Positions 21,493 to 34,621 of a DNA stretch of 64,000 nucleotides are shown here, piece by piece. The stretch is taken from the NCBI RefSeq assembly GCF_000003195.3, contig NC_012871.2, forward strand, positions 10,465,997-10,529,996, read 5' to 3'. Positions within the stretch are counted from its first letter, which is position 1, and every line of letters begins with the position of its first letter. The translations under genes were made by a program, and so were the position numbers. Origin of the DNA: Sorghum bicolor. Its lineage: Eukaryota > Streptophyta > Magnoliopsida > Poales > Poaceae. The notes beneath the pieces are model-generated. The model saw nothing but the letters and a program-made list of their open reading frames with translations, was not told the DNA's origin and ran no database searches.

Positions 21493-21716
21493 GGCCTTCT
21501 TCAGTTCCTACAATTTTTCAAGATTTCCCGTCATATCAAATATTTAGATGCATACGTGAACCATTAGATATAGATAAAAAAATTGCACAGTTTGCCTGTA
21601 ATTTGCAAGACGAATATTTTGAGCCTAGTTAATCTATGATTAGACAATAATTACGAAATACAAATTAAAATGCTACGGTAGCCCAAGCCAAAAATTTTCC
21701 CCAACTAAACAAGACC
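21493..21716. mobile_element. GGCCTTGTTTAGTT-family MITE, copy 1
   Basis: The left end is GGCCTTCTTCAGTTCC and the right end is AACTAAACAAGACC. The interior carries the family hallmarks CACAGTTTGCCTGTAATTTGC and TTTGAGCCTAGTTAATC. It lies about 250 bp upstream of the CC-protein start codon, so it could contribute promoter sequence. Confidence 0.8.
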
Positions 21717-23659
21717 ATAGGCTAATAGCGAGGGCAAAGGAAAATCTTGTCAACCTCTAGCTACTTTGTTCCATATGTTTGAATAATATGGAAGACAGTG
21801 CCGTTCCATATGTCAAGTCCGCGTGGTAAGATGTTTGAATACATTAGGCCAACCTGGATTAAGTGACAGAAGGGGAAGAGTAGCAATGAAGTCATCTAGA
21901 ATATAATACCAAATGGAGAATGGTCTGGTAACAAACAAATACGGAAAAACGTGTAGCGCACAAAGAGCCGGAGCTGGAACCAAATAGAAATAATCCATCC
22001 ACACGGCAGTATAATGCGAGTCTTTGTTAGTTCATTTTCATGCCACACTAGCTGATCTCTGATGACCCATACCTGATCAACTCACTAACATTTTCCCTTA
22101 TCCCTCACTTTTTCATGTTCTCCCCGTAATTGCTTGATGCCGTGTAAATTTGGTCCATCGGACTACTGTCACAGTGACAGTGAGAAGGGCTCCCCAACGA
22201 AAGCACCATGTTAACTCATGCACAAGAAAAAAAAAATCCAAGAAATTCTCACAATAATCAGAACATCTAGTCTTTAATTTGGTAGACACTGCTAATAGAC
22301 ATTAAATCTATTGTAATTTACTCACAGAAATGAATGCAACATGATTTTATATATCTTCATATTAGATTTCAACAAAATATGTTAAAAAAGATAAATACTA
22401 GAAATGCTAACTAGAGATCCTTAATGGAGGTTCCACTTTAATCGTCACGAGACAATAGGAAAACAAAAATCCTAGCAATTCTCATAAAAATCTAAAACAT
22501 TTAACCATCAATAATGTATAATCTAATCACCATTCATATAATAGGTATTAGATCTATTCTATTTTCTAAATAATTACCCACCTTCCCTACTGCATAAAAC
22601 AACAAAAAATAATTCATGACTATATTTAAATTATCCAATCTAATTATGCACGTACTTTTGTTATAATTGATAATTTATGTAACCCAATTTTAATCTTATC
22701 ATTAAAAAATTGGATTTGCTCTCAAATCTACATATAGAAGATAATCAATATCTTCTATTACAAAAATTTTAAATAACAATAGAGCATGTATATTTGTGCA
22801 TTACCCACTTATATCAATGTTAATATATTAGGATTTGACTAATTAAGCATACATGTTGTGTCGGCATAAATTATAAATAAATACACTGTTATGCTTCATC
22901 AAAACAATGTTTCCTTAACAACTCATATGCTAACAACTCATATACTAATGATACTAACAGCCATACTAATTATAACCATGAAATAATTTATATAGTTGTT
23001 ACTTTATATATATTTATATATTTTAACAAATATTTGACGTGTTTATATTTATTGGATAATCATAACTACACATAGACTTTCTTGATAGTAAAATTCAATC
23101 ATCTTCAGAATTGTGTGAGACTAAAGGTGGCTATATTTGTTGAACCTTTAAGATTGCTTTAGAGTAAACAAAATGATCATTAGAAGGCTTTAAGATTTAA
23201 AATTCTAATTAGGACAGCTACCCCCCATTCGAGATCACATTTCAAGGTGTATCACTTCACATAGGTGATATGATGCAAGATTCGAACGATTGTGTAAGCT
23301 ATTGTAGTATTTAAGAATGTACTCTTTGACCTGAATTCCCTATTTAAAAACAGTGCAAAATGAGAGTTAGTAAAAGTTACAATAAGCACAACAGTTTTAA
23401 CTTGTGAAAAAAAAAATCTATAGCAGTCAACAAAAATAATTTTTTTGAAAAAAATAGGTTCATGACTTAATAAAATATGTGATGCAACAAGAGCCACCAT
23501 AGATGTTGGTATTTATAATATAGACTTACTAAATTTCAAAGTTATTTGACTTTAAACACAACAAAAATGGTAGTCTTTGCATGATCCTAAAAAGAATAGG
23601 GACACGGAGCCAGGCAAGCGTGAGTGCTTAGGGCACCACGGTGTGATATGGCGTTCAAC
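21717..23659. other. AT-rich intergenic region
   Basis: Strongly AT-rich, with no ORF of interest, no paired repeats and no recognised RNA gene. Confidence 0.5.
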
Positions 23660-25065
23660 TGAAAGTCTTAGCTTGGTTTTGGATAATTGATGAAACACAA
23701 GTACTAACATCTATGTTAAGTGTGTAGATTAGATGAGGTTGGTACATGCCAAGTGATGGAGCAAGAGATGATCATGGTGATGACCATAAGGTGATTAAGT
23801 GCTCAATTTGGAAAGAAGAAAGAGAAAAACAAAACTCTATGGACATCAAGGTAAAGGTATTGCTTAGGGTTTTAGTTTTGGTAATTAATACAACATATAG
23901 GGTGTGATCACGTTTAGTATAGGTAACCATACTATAAAGAGAGGAATTATTTGGCTAAGTAGTTATCAAGTGCCACTAGGTGACATTAATCACGTGCATG
24001 CATTTGGAACCTAGTGTACTAACTGAACCTTAAAAATATTTGTGAAAATATGCTAACACACGTGCACGAGGTGATACACTTGGTGATTAGCACTTTTGAG
24101 CAAAGGATTGAAGAGGTGGAGCAGCGGAAGAGCATTAGCACGAGTTGGTGAATGTTTGTGACGGTTATAAATAGTTGTTGGTCGGCCCTTGGGTGTCTCT
24201 CTTGGCATTTTGACATACTTGACATCCTTGTGAGCCTAAGCAAACACCTTCCACTCATCTCCTTCATAGATTCCTGATCTTTGTGAGATTGGGAGTAATT
24301 CCAACTTTTCAAGTGCATTTGCTTGAGTGATTGCCTTTAGTGGCACTTGGGGAACGTTGTGGCTACAGATTTCTTGTTACTCTTGGCGGTTGCCGCCACC
24401 TAGACGACTTGGAGCAGCGGAAGAGCATTAGCACGAGTTGGTGAATGTTTGTGGCGATCTCCTAGTGATTTTGAGGGGGTTCTTGTGCCTTCACCAGCGG
24501 AACGCCAAAGGCAGCTCTAGTGGATTGCACATGTCATTGAGCTTCCTTACTTGTGGGTAGGTTCTTGCAGTGTCCTAGTGAGGACGAGGTTTGTGCTACA
24601 CCTCTTAGCTGTCGAACCACCAAGTTTGATCGACACAACGGGACTAGCGTGCTGGCAAGCACGTGAATCTCGAGAGAAAAATCGGTGTCTCTATTGTGAT
24701 TGTCTCGTTGGATTTCTCCCGGTGATTGATTGGGTCATATCTTGATGATTGGTTCGTCCCCTACACATTGGTATAAAGATCAAATCCTATCTATTTATAT
24801 TCTTGCAAAGTAGTGTAATTAGCTTTAGTAGCTAGTTTTGCTTTGTGCAGCTTATTTCACTAGTCTAGCTTGTAGTGACATAGCTCTTGTGTGCCTAGTG
24901 ACTTACTAACTAAAATTGTTAGGATAGGTGACTTGCAAACCTTATTAGAGCTAGAGCAAAAAACTTCGCTTTATTATTTACTAACTCCTTGCTCTAGTGA
25001 AATTGTTGAACTTTTAAATAGGCTATTCACCCCTTCCCCTTCTGGCCATATTAGGACCTTTTACA
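23660..25065 (+). repeat. Solo-LTR-like sequence of SIRE/Maximus type
   Basis: It begins TGAAAGTCTTAGCTTGG and ends TATTCACCCC...GGCCATATTAGGACCTTTTACA, an end form like that of SIRE-type LTRs (compare CCAATTAGATCCTTTCA at 2766 and 10283). No internal domains or second LTR are nearby and no target duplication is clear. A perfect 43-bp repeat occurs inside it (24118-24160 and 24411-24453). Confidence 0.6.
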
Positions 25066-25265
25066 TACGAAAGATTATATTAATATTATTATAATAGGTC
25101 ATCGATTTGCGTCGCGAACAAGCACAGGCACCCCTCCCCACCACCGCCGGCGGTCTCTCAGGCCGCCGCCGGCCACAAACCAACCCGCCGGTGGCGCTCA
25201 CGCCACCGCCGGCCACAGATCCACCCGCCGTGCTTCTAGCTCCAGAGTCGCGCGGCCGAAGAAGG

Positions 25266-28220
25266 ATGGAACGAGGCTCGTCATCCAGGCGCCCCTGGGA
25301 CGCTGTTGAGGAGGAGGAGGAAGCCGCGCTCCTGCCTCCGCTGGCGGCGGCGGCGCACGCGGCGCTCATCCTGCAGTCCAGCCGCCTGGACCCTGCGGCG
25401 GCCCCCTTCCAGTCCCCGCCGCCAAGGTCGGCGGAATGTCTGCACTTCTCCGACTCTGACCTTTCCCTTAGCGAGTCGGACGCCTCCCTGGCGTCTGGTA
25501 GGGAGAAGTACGCCGCTCCGGCACGACGCCAGCGCCGGCGTAGGCGTCGCAGGGCCAGGCATGGAGACGGCCTCTTGGCTGACGCATGCCGTGCTGAGCC
25601 AATGGTGCGTGAGCAGCCTCGGCTCTCTTCGGTCATCGTCGCCCACCTGCCTCGGCTGGCAGTGGCCCCAGACCAGGAGGGGTTTAGGGAGGTCCAGAGC
25701 CGACGCAGATGGAGGCGCGCTGCCATGACCACGCCAGTCTCCAGCTCGGTCCCGGCGGATCTGGTTGGTAAGTGTTTCAACTGTTTTGCAACTAATCATG
25801 TGCGTGCGGACTGCCCAGCACCGCCTCGGTGCTTCTACTGCAAGCAGCTGGGTCACCATGCCTCCGAATGCCCAATACCTTCGAGAGGCAGCCGGGTGGG
25901 GACCAAACGTGGCCGGTCGCCGGCGCGTCAGGGCGGTCGGCACGGTGGCGGAATTAGGCCGCGGGGACTGCTGCAGCACCGTGGGACGCTGCGTCACGGG
26001 TCGTGTGACAGCACTTCCTCAGCCAGGTCCGCCTCCACGGGTCGCTAGCCGTCTGTGCCCCCGGCTTGTCAGCCATCACCAGAGCGCCCGCCTGCGGCTA
26101 GGGCCTCGGCAGGCGCCGAGACATCTGAGGCGCCGTCGGGGACGGTGGCAATCCGGCCTGTCCAGGCTGCGGCTGGCGCGGTCGCCAACCATTCTGCCGA
26201 GGTCGGGGATGACCCGATGCCGACGCAAACACGGCGCCCCATCGACGAGGCTAGGCCGCTCGCGTCGCAACCGCCGGCGTCTCCAAGGACACGCGAAAGA
26301 GACCCGCTCGTCGAACTGGTGGTCGTTCCGAGATCCGCTGCTATCCAAGAAGCAGAGGATTTCCTGTCTTCATCAGCCCTGGTCGCATTGGTGGTAGGCA
26401 CTCGACCGTCTGTCACCCCGGCGATGGTCTTGAGCTACCTGCACGAGTTCTTCGGAATCGCGGTCGGCTCGGTGAGCGTGCGCCGCACAGCTCCCGACGA
26501 CTTCATCGCTAGGTTTGATCGGGCGGACGACCTACAACTCGTTCTCAGCACACCATGGCCGGCGGCAGCACTATTTACCCTGCGCTGGCGCCGTTGGAGC
26601 CGCCTCTTCCGTGCTTCGGCGGGCGCCTTCCGCTACCGTGTCCTCGTGGGGATGAAGGGAGTTCCGGCGCATGCCCGTTCAGTGGAGACCGCACAGATCA
26701 TCCTGAGCTCTTCCTGTGCCAAGGTCGAGATCGCAAACCCAGAAGCTGTGCCAGACCCAGATGACGAGCGGGAAATCTTCGTCGCCAGATGGTGTGCACA
26801 CCCCGACCTCGTCCCCGATCAGAAGCTGATAGCCATTCCGGAGCCTGTGCCGGAGCACGACGGCGGCCCGCCGCTGTTCCTGAGGCCATGGGAGATCATT
26901 CGCGACGAAGTTCCGGCGCTTCGCTACTTGGTCAGGATTAGGCTGGTCGAGTTCCAGGATTGGCACACTCCACCGCCGTCCTCGGACGATGAGCCCCCTC
27001 TCGGCGGGGATGGAGACTCCGACAACGGTGACAGCAATTTCAACGGTTACCATCTAGGTTACGAGCCGGACGACGGCAATGGCGGTGGCCGGCGACCGCG
27101 AACCACCAGGTTTGGCAGGGTTGCCGATCCGCGTCTAGGACCGGGGTCCGTACCTGCTTGTCGGCCACGTGGAAGAGCAATTCTAGTCGGGGAAGTGATG
27201 TGCCCTGAGATGCTGTCAACAGTGACCCCCCTGTCGCCTCTTCGGTAGCAGCAGCAGGATTCCCGCCCTGGGTCAGCCGCGCCCATGCCTGGGCGTGCTC
27301 GCTCAGGTCAAGGCGCCGCGCGCAACACGGTCGGAGTGCACGGGCCCCCAGAAGGACGCGCTGCGTGCACGGTCTGAATGCACGGGCTACCAGAAGGACG
27401 CGCCGCGTGACACTGGTGTTGACCTCGAGCTGTGGTCCCCTGGCTCACCCTCTTCTGTCAAATCCAGGGCAGACCCTATGCTCAATGAATCCTTCCTTTG
27501 CACGCCGCTGACGCGCCAGGAGGACAGTCTACGCACGCCACACTCCATTGAGGCTTGGCCTTGCGTACGGGACAGCAGGGTCGCAGGCCGTGGGCTGGTC
27601 GGAGCGGCGCTGGATTTCGAACCGGAGTTGCTTCTGGGCCGCATCAAGTTAACCTATGATGACAGCCTTCTCACAATTTCTGCTGAAGCTGACGGCCTTC
27701 CTGGCCTTCAAGCCGTCAACACCCACCTGTTCGACGAATATTTAACTGGTGAGGCCGTGGAAAACGACGTTGATGCTATAACGTTGGTTAAAGAAGCTGA
27801 CTTTGCAGAGCAGCAAGGTTCGATGCTGCAACTCCTGGGGTCGATCACGGATCGCCTGATGGCCAACCTCAGACCGAACTGGGGCGGAATCAGCCGGCAG
27901 CAGCCCAGAGCTTCCTCAGCCACTTCAAGAAGCCGCTGCCTAAACCGATACTCGCAACACCGCTACTCCGGGTGACCAGGCAATCAAGGACGAGGGACGA
28001 CTCCGAGGTAGTCCCAAAACGGAGCGCCAGGCTTGCCGCCAAGAGCGGCTACAGGGAACCAAAGCCGGAAGCGCAAGCAAGGAGGGTCATGATGAGGCGC
28101 CTTGGCTATGACACGCACACGAACAAGCCTGATGAAGCCTCCTTTGATGAATTCCAAGAGCTCTTCATGCTTCCCCTGAGCTCGTCGAAGAGGGAGGCCA
28201 TGGACCTCCTCTTCCCGTAG
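25266..28220 (+). pseudogene. LINE ORF1 protein (CCHC / DUF4283 type)
   Basis: ORF1 proteins of plant L1 elements bind element RNA. Starting MERGSSSRRPWDAVEEEEE, the frame carries an acidic/Ala-rich N-terminus, an Arg-rich block and two CCHC knuckles (CFNCFATNHVRADC, CFYCKQLGHHASEC; about 25775-25870). It is interrupted by an in-frame TAG at 26046-26048 and continues in the same frame to 27248. That second part includes a DUF4283-like region (about 26300-26700: LVELVVVPRS ... FIARFDRADDLQLVL). The C-terminal part lies in two further frames (27295-27975, 27972-28220) and ends with RRLGYDTH...FDEFQELFMLPLSSSKREAM, a conserved ORF1 tail. One nonsense change and two frame changes disable it. Confidence 0.82.
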
Positions 28221-28318
28221 CGACGAAGCATGGCGATCAACGCCGTGGAAGCTTAGGCCTCTGTCTCGGTATTAGGTAGCTTTTGCTCTGTTTTATCATG
28301 TTGCCATCTAATGTAATC

Positions 28319-31300
28319 TTCTAGAACGTACGTGGGCTAAATATGAGAGCCCGTCGTTTGGTCGTTCGTGAGCTTCTTCTAAGGGAGGGAGCAGCTGTAA
28401 TTGGCATGGTCGAGACCAAGATCGCTGATCTGTCTCCCGCCATGACACGTGAACTAATGCCAGCCATGTTTGACTATGTGTTGCTGCCGTCCGCTGGGGC
28501 ATCAGGGGGTATTCTTGTCGCATGGGACACCGGGGCCTGGTCCTCGGCCAACCAATCAACGGGACAGTTCTCGGCCTCCGTGCGCCTAGAGCCGGTGGAC
28601 ACGGCATTGGTGCCTTGGTCGCTCACCGTTGTCTACGGCCCGGTCCACGATTCACTGAGGACCGTCCGGGATGCTGCCCTGGAGCCCCTCCTGATATGTG
28701 GTGACTTTAACATGATTTACCAAGCTCGGGACAAAAGCAACAATCGTCTAAACCTTCGAGCTATGCGTGACTTCCGTCGCGCCCTCGACGCAATGCAAGT
28801 GGATGAGCTAGTTCTCCACAGTCGCTTATACACCTGGAGCAATGAGAGGAGACAGCCCACGCTTGAACGTATTGACCGAGCTTTCGCGATGACATCGTGG
28901 CTTGAGGCGTTCCCCTGCCATCACCTACGTTCGCTCTCCTCCCAGTGCTCTGATCACGCGCCTCTGCTACTCAATCTGCATCATAACTCTTGGGCCAAGC
29001 CCAGGTTCCGCTTTGAAGGCTTCTGGGCGCGGCTACCTGGGTTCCAAGAGATAGTCGCGCAAGCCTGGGCTATGCCGGTTGGAGGGGTCGATGCTTGCAG
29101 GGCCCTAGACATCAAATTCAGACTAACCGCTAAAGCCCTCAAGAATTGGAGCCGGGAGCACGTTGGGAGTGTAAGACAGCAGCTTTTTATGGCAAAAGAG
29201 CTCATCGCTCAGCTGGACATTGCGCAGGAGCGCCGTCTCCTGTCCGATGAAGAATGCTCAATGCGGCGAGACCTAAAGCGCAGGTGCCTGGGCCTGGCTT
29301 CAATGGCACGCACAATTGCGCGTCACAGATCGCGTATTTGATTTCTGGAAGAAGGGGACGCCAACACGAAATTTTTTCATCTCCAGGCATGTCACAGAGC
29401 AAGGGAAAATTACATTGCGGCTGTGCAACACAATGGGGTATGGTTCTCTGATGATGAAGCAAAGTCTGACCTCATTTTTGACTATTACAACAACATTCTG
29501 GGCACACCCTTTCTCTGTGAACATACGCTCGACCTGTTACCCAATCTGGACCTATCGGGGTTGGATGCGTGCTTCACTGAGGATGAAATCTGGGCAACTG
29601 TTAAAGACCTCCCCTCTGACCGAGCTCCGGGGCCCGATGGCTTCACTGGATTATTCTACAAGGTCGCCTGTGAAACGATCAAGGTGGATATAATTCATGC
29701 ATTCAACGCATTATGGTAGCTTGATGCTAGAAGCTTTTATCTTCTTAATGATGCTCTCATGGTCCTCATCCGTAAAACAAACTCTCCGGCCGGTCTCAAG
29801 GACTATAGGCCAATCAGTCTGATGCATAGCTTCAGTAAGTTGTTTGCCAAATGCTTGGCACGGAGATTGGCGCCCAAGCTGGAACTCATGGTTGCAGCTA
29901 ACCAGAGTGCATTCATCAAGAACAGATCCATACATGACAATTTCAGAAGTGTGCAGCTGGCATGTCGGTGGCTAAACGCAAAGCATTTCCCATCGGTTCT
30001 AATCAAAGTCGACATTGCAAAGGCCTTCGACTCGGTCGCCTGGCCTTTCCTCTTGGAAGTTCTGCAACACATCGGGTTCCCCAGGAGATGGACAGATTGG
30101 ATATCAATGCTCTTGTCAACGGCAAGCACGAAGGTACTCGTCAACGGAAGACCCGGAAGAAGGATTGCACATGCTAGAGGGCTCAGGCAAGGGGATCCTA
30201 TCTCCCCAATGCTGTTTGTTCTTGTAATGGAAGCCCTCAACTCTCTTTTACGTGAGGCTGATCGACAAAGGATCCTCGCCCCACTACCCGAGAATTCAAT
30301 TATGCATCGCGCTTCTCTTTATGCCGATGACCTGGTCGTGTTGGTATCGCCGTCGGCTGAGGACCTCACAAATTTACAGCAGATCCTCACTCTCTTCGCT
30401 GGAGCTTGAGGCTTAGTCACCAACGTAGACAAATGTGCAGCCACCCCAATCCGTTGCTCTGAGGATGAGATTGCCCAACTCATGCAAGTCTTCCCATGCG
30501 TCCTGGCACCCTTCCCCTGCAAGTACCTGGGCGTCCCGCTGTCACTAGGGAGGCTGCGGCGCGCTGACGAACAGGCACTGATTGACAGTGTCGCGGCAAG
30601 AATTCCGACATGGAAGTCCGGGCTCCTCACGAATGCCGGAAGAGTTCTGCTCACCAAAGTGACCCTGTCAGCCATACCTGTGCATGCAAGCATCGCATGC
30701 TCCTCTCCAGCTGGGCCATTTCACAGATAGATAAGCGACGCCGTGCGTTTCTCTAGTCTGGCAATGACACAGTCGCCGGTGGAAAATGTCGGCTGGCCTG
30801 GGAGAAGGTATATAGACCAACATTCCTTGGAGGGCTAGGCATCCTGGACCTGCGCTACTTCGGCTACGCCCTACAGCTCCGATGGGACTGGTTGCGCCGA
30901 GCTGAACCGCAACGCTGTTGGGTCAACCTACCAGCGCGCCTGGAGAACACGGTCTCGGCAATGGCTGCTGTGAGCATGGTCGTGCGCCTTGGGGATGGTG
31001 GAACTGGCACCTTTTGGTCTGACAGCTGGTTACCAGATGGACCCTTGTGCCGCCAAGTTCCACTCTTGTTCCGAGCAATCTCCAGGACCGGTCGAAAAAG
31101 ATCTATTAAGGAGGCACTGATGCAGAACCGATGGGTAAATGACATTACGGGAGCTCTAACAACACAGGTTCTATGTCAATATTTGCAGGTCTGGGAGATG
31201 TTGCGAGGGGTCACTCTTGACCCCCTACAATCTGATCGTTTCGTTTGGAGATAGTCTGCGGATGGCACATACTCGGCGTCATCGGCTTACAGGGCGTTCT

Positions 31301-31836
31301 TCGTTGGTTCCACTGCCCTGTTGGGCGCCCAGGAGCTCTGGAAGGCGCGGGCTCCGCCGTGCGTCAAGTTCTTCGCGTGGCTGGCGCTGCACAACAGACT
31401 CTGGACAGCCGATCGTAGAAGGAGACATGGTTTGCAAACGTCCGATACCTGCGCCCTTTGCGACCAAGCGCCTGAGACTGCGCAGCATCTACTGCTTGGC
31501 TGTGGTACCACTAGGTCGCTTTGGGCAGCAATGTTTCTCCCACTGGGATTGCAGTCTTGCATTCCAGAACTTAGTGAGTCCGTGGCTGCCTGGTGGCTGC
31601 GACAGCGCGCTGGGTTGGACAGCTCTGCCAGGCCTATGTTCGACTCCATTTTTCTGTTATTGTCCTGGATCGTTTGGAAGGAAAGAAACGAGATCACCTT
31701 CGGCAGAGGATTACCCAGAAGCACCACACAGCTATTCATGGCAGTGGCGGTTGAGGCGGAGGATTGGGTCTCGGCGGGCTACCAAAGCTTGGCGGTGCCA
31801 TCGGCTCTCTGGTCGCTGGAAAATGCTGTTTTGTAA
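28319..31836 (+). pseudogene. LINE ORF2: endonuclease, reverse transcriptase, zf-RVT
   Basis: ORF2 nicks target DNA and reverse-transcribes the element. The apurinic-type endonuclease (28343-29000) shows the VETKI, GDFNMIY and SDHAPLLL motifs. RT (about 29420-30410) has DRAPGPDGFTGLFYK, DYRPISL, VDIAKAFDSV, GLRQGDPISPMLF and the active-site YADD at 30320-30331. The zinc-binding reverse transcriptase domain (31366-31510) has WLALHNRLWTADRRRRHG and CALCDQAPETAQHLLLGC. Stops occur at 28322, 29339, 29717, 30406, 30754 and 31252, with a frameshift near 30697. At least four of these replace an expected Trp. The catalytic motifs survive, so decay is mostly by point mutation. Confidence 0.88.
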
Positions 31837-31973
31837 CGCTTCTTTGTTCCCCAGTAGCGTAGGTTTGCTTGCCTGCTTGTCTTGGTTTCTCGCCGCTGCA
31901 GCAAGTCTCTTGTAACACTTGGTTACTCCACTTCTTAATGAAATACGGGCTAATCACCCAATCTAAAAAAAAA

Positions 31974-34380
31974 GAGGCTATAATATCTTATTTCATAGTT
32001 GAGAGGTTATATAGTTGCCAGATGGCATGTGCCTATCTCTAACTCCTCATTTACCGTGATCAGCGTGAGTTGTGACGCGTGAGGCCATGAGGCGCGGGTG
32101 TTCTGATTTCCTTCCTGCACGGCCGTGTGACGGCGTGAAGGGCCTGGCAGCGTCGCCACGTTGGCATTCCAGCAGCAGAAAAGTAAGAAGGCACGTGCCA
32201 GGTGGCACCGGCGCCCGTATTCACTTGAGCTTTTCAGCTAAATCTGTTAGTCATTCAGTTGTATTTTTTTCTCACAATAAATCAGCCAACAATATTTTCT
32301 ATCATGGCTTATCAGCCAAACGACACCTCATTATATGTACTTTATGAACTGATGAGTTATCAGTGAAAATCTCGTCTAGACTGATTTGGACTCATTTTAA
32401 ATAAGCAAAGATAATAAAATATGGCCACCGTGATCATATCCCTGCCCCCGCAAAAGACATATTTTAATACAAGTAATCTTGTATCCAACTCGATGTGAAT
32501 GCGAACCCCTGTTCCTCGCAAAATTCTTTCACGATATCTAAATTTCAAACATGCCACAGCTACGCACAAGCGAAAGTCGCTTTGTTTGACATTTCCACAA
32601 GTTCCTACAAGAAACTCTTGAGAAATACAGCGCCTACATGCCCAACAGTCACATCTGTTTCTAAGAAAATCCCACATCCGTTTATCACAAGTCAACCGAG
32701 AGTTGTATTGTTGTAAAATATGAAAGGTGGCAATGAGTCAAAACTTCAACATCTTTGTCTTGCCTCAATTCCTATTCCAACTTCCATCATCCCTGTTCGG
32801 CTTAGCCGGTTTCGGCAATTCAGTCCGGTTCCAGGTATAGGAATCTAAAATTCAGTTACTGGTTGACTAATTGTTTCTCACGTGATCCTTGCAGTTACTA
32901 ATTGTTTCTCTAATTTTTTAACACTATCATGTCATAAGAAAGTATCCTTCTAGCAACGATAGAAGAAAGAAGAAAAATCAAATAGATGATTTCGTAGAAT
33001 CATAGAGAGGGACTCTTCATAAGTGATTGATAGATGAGATTGATATTGAGACCATCATCAATGACTTCACATCAAGGAACCTTAGAAGAAAATATTTAAG
33101 GTAATTAAATATGTAAACTATTTCATATGAATATTGCTTTTGTATTCAGATAACTAATTATCAGTAACATTTTGTATATGTGTATATACTACCAATGGCT
33201 AGTAGTGGTAGTAGTAGTATTATCATGTTCATATAAAGAGGTCTAAAATTTTAGCTTCATTACAGGTCCAAAAATACTGAGTGGCCCTAGTTGATATGAT
33301 ATGATATGAGCTTGAGGTGATGGGATTTGGAGAGAAAGTCTCTGATCTGGGGGTGGGTGGCTCATCACCGTCGGGTGGGTGCAACATATTTTTGTCATGC
33401 TAATGCACGTGTTGTGACAAAGTGCTTTTTCCATGCCATGTTATCTGGCCCAGTTAAAATGGTTAGGAATCAAAATAAAAAATGAATGGAATTGTTTTTA
33501 ACATTACTGGATACCGGAATTTCCTTATCGGTGAAAAATGGATAGAGAAAGATGAAATACCAATGGGAAAATGTGAAAAACAATTTTCCTATCAGTTAAC
33601 CGGACGAATATCCCGACAGAACAGAAATTGATTATTAAAATAGTAAATAATGATTTTTAGTAGTAATAAAAATGGAGCAAATAGCAAGTCCATGCAGAAG
33701 ACTTAACTTTTTCCCAACACTCAACAGACTTATTATTTGACTTTGAATTTTCCTTTGACGAGCCTCGTTCGGCAGTGGACAACGAACATGGAAGAGCATT
33801 CAAGTCATTGCAAATTTATTTTCTTGGCACCACTAGTCGACTGCTGACTGAATGACTCGCAACATTTCTCTCTGCCCCATATTCCAATGTCTCCACCACA
33901 TCCCTTAATGCTCGTAAGCATTTTATGCATTTAGGTAGAATTAAAATACCGTAGAAAAATTAACTAATTTTGTATAAATTTTAGTGTTTTTTTTGTAAAA
34001 ATTCGATTAAAATTTTAAAAGTTTGACTTGAGACAACTCTAGAAGTTGACGAATTACGTAGCTTGTGCATGCATGTGGCTGTGAGAGATTTATATATACT
34101 AACTCCGGCTGTATACTGTGCCATGCGTATCTGTGCTTGAGGTCATATATATAAATAAATGCGGCGCGACTGCTGTCCAACTCCGGCTGCTCTCGCCGTC
34201 CTTCTCCACGGTGGTGCGCATGCAGCACGCCGTCCCTCGCCTCTCCACCTCTGTCGCCGTTCTCGTACCTAGGCCCACGTGCGGCCTAGAGTCTGAATCT
34301 TTTGCAGTCGTCTGCACACTTTCTCAGCTTGGTCCAACATGTTGCTGCCATTTTTTTCACGGATTCTTTTACCATTCTTA
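31974..34380. other. Intergenic region
   Basis: AT-rich with no supported gene. It holds one MITE (32226-32332). Short open frames have no recognisable content. Confidence 0.5.
32226..32332. mobile_element. Short MITE, same family as 50041-50145
   Basis: The interior TTTTTTCTCACAATAAATCAG and the end TTATCAGCCAAACGACA match the reverse complement of the element at 50041-50145. The outer left end is diverged, so the exact limits are approximate. Confidence 0.6.
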
Positions 34381-34621
34381 GGCCTTGTTTAGTTCTCCAA
34401 AAATTTTGTAAAATTTTTCAGATTCTCCATCACATCGAATCTTTAAACATATGCATGAAGTATTAAATATAGATGAAAATAAAAACTAATTGAACAGTTT
34501 GGTCGGAATTGACGAGATGAATCTTTTGAGCCTAGTTAGTCTATAATTGGACAATATTTATCAAATATAAACGAAAGTGTTACTATTCATATTTTGCAAA
34601 ATTTTTTGGAACTAAACATTA
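34381..34621. mobile_element. GGCCTTGTTTAGTT-family MITE, copy 2
   Basis: The left end is GGCCTTGTTTAGTTCTCC and the right end is TTTTTTGGAACTAAACATTA. The interior block TTTTGAGCCTAGTTAGTC is shared with the other copies. Confidence 0.8.

Larger units (their letters stand above)
25087..31973 (+). mobile_element. L1-type LINE, nearly full length, inactivated
   Basis: It shows the plant L1 layout: ORF1 with zinc knuckles, ORF2 with endonuclease, RT and a terminal zinc-binding domain, then a short 3' UTR and a poly(A) run at 31965-31973. The 5' limit is approximate and I could not identify a target duplication. It begins almost at the end of the solo LTR. GC content is much higher than in the flanks. 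Confidence 0.88.

Noticed and set aside
25061..26416. Long minus-strand frames opposite LINE ORF1
   Set aside because: They are GC-driven shadows. The plus strand carries the CCHC knuckles and DUF4283-like motifs.
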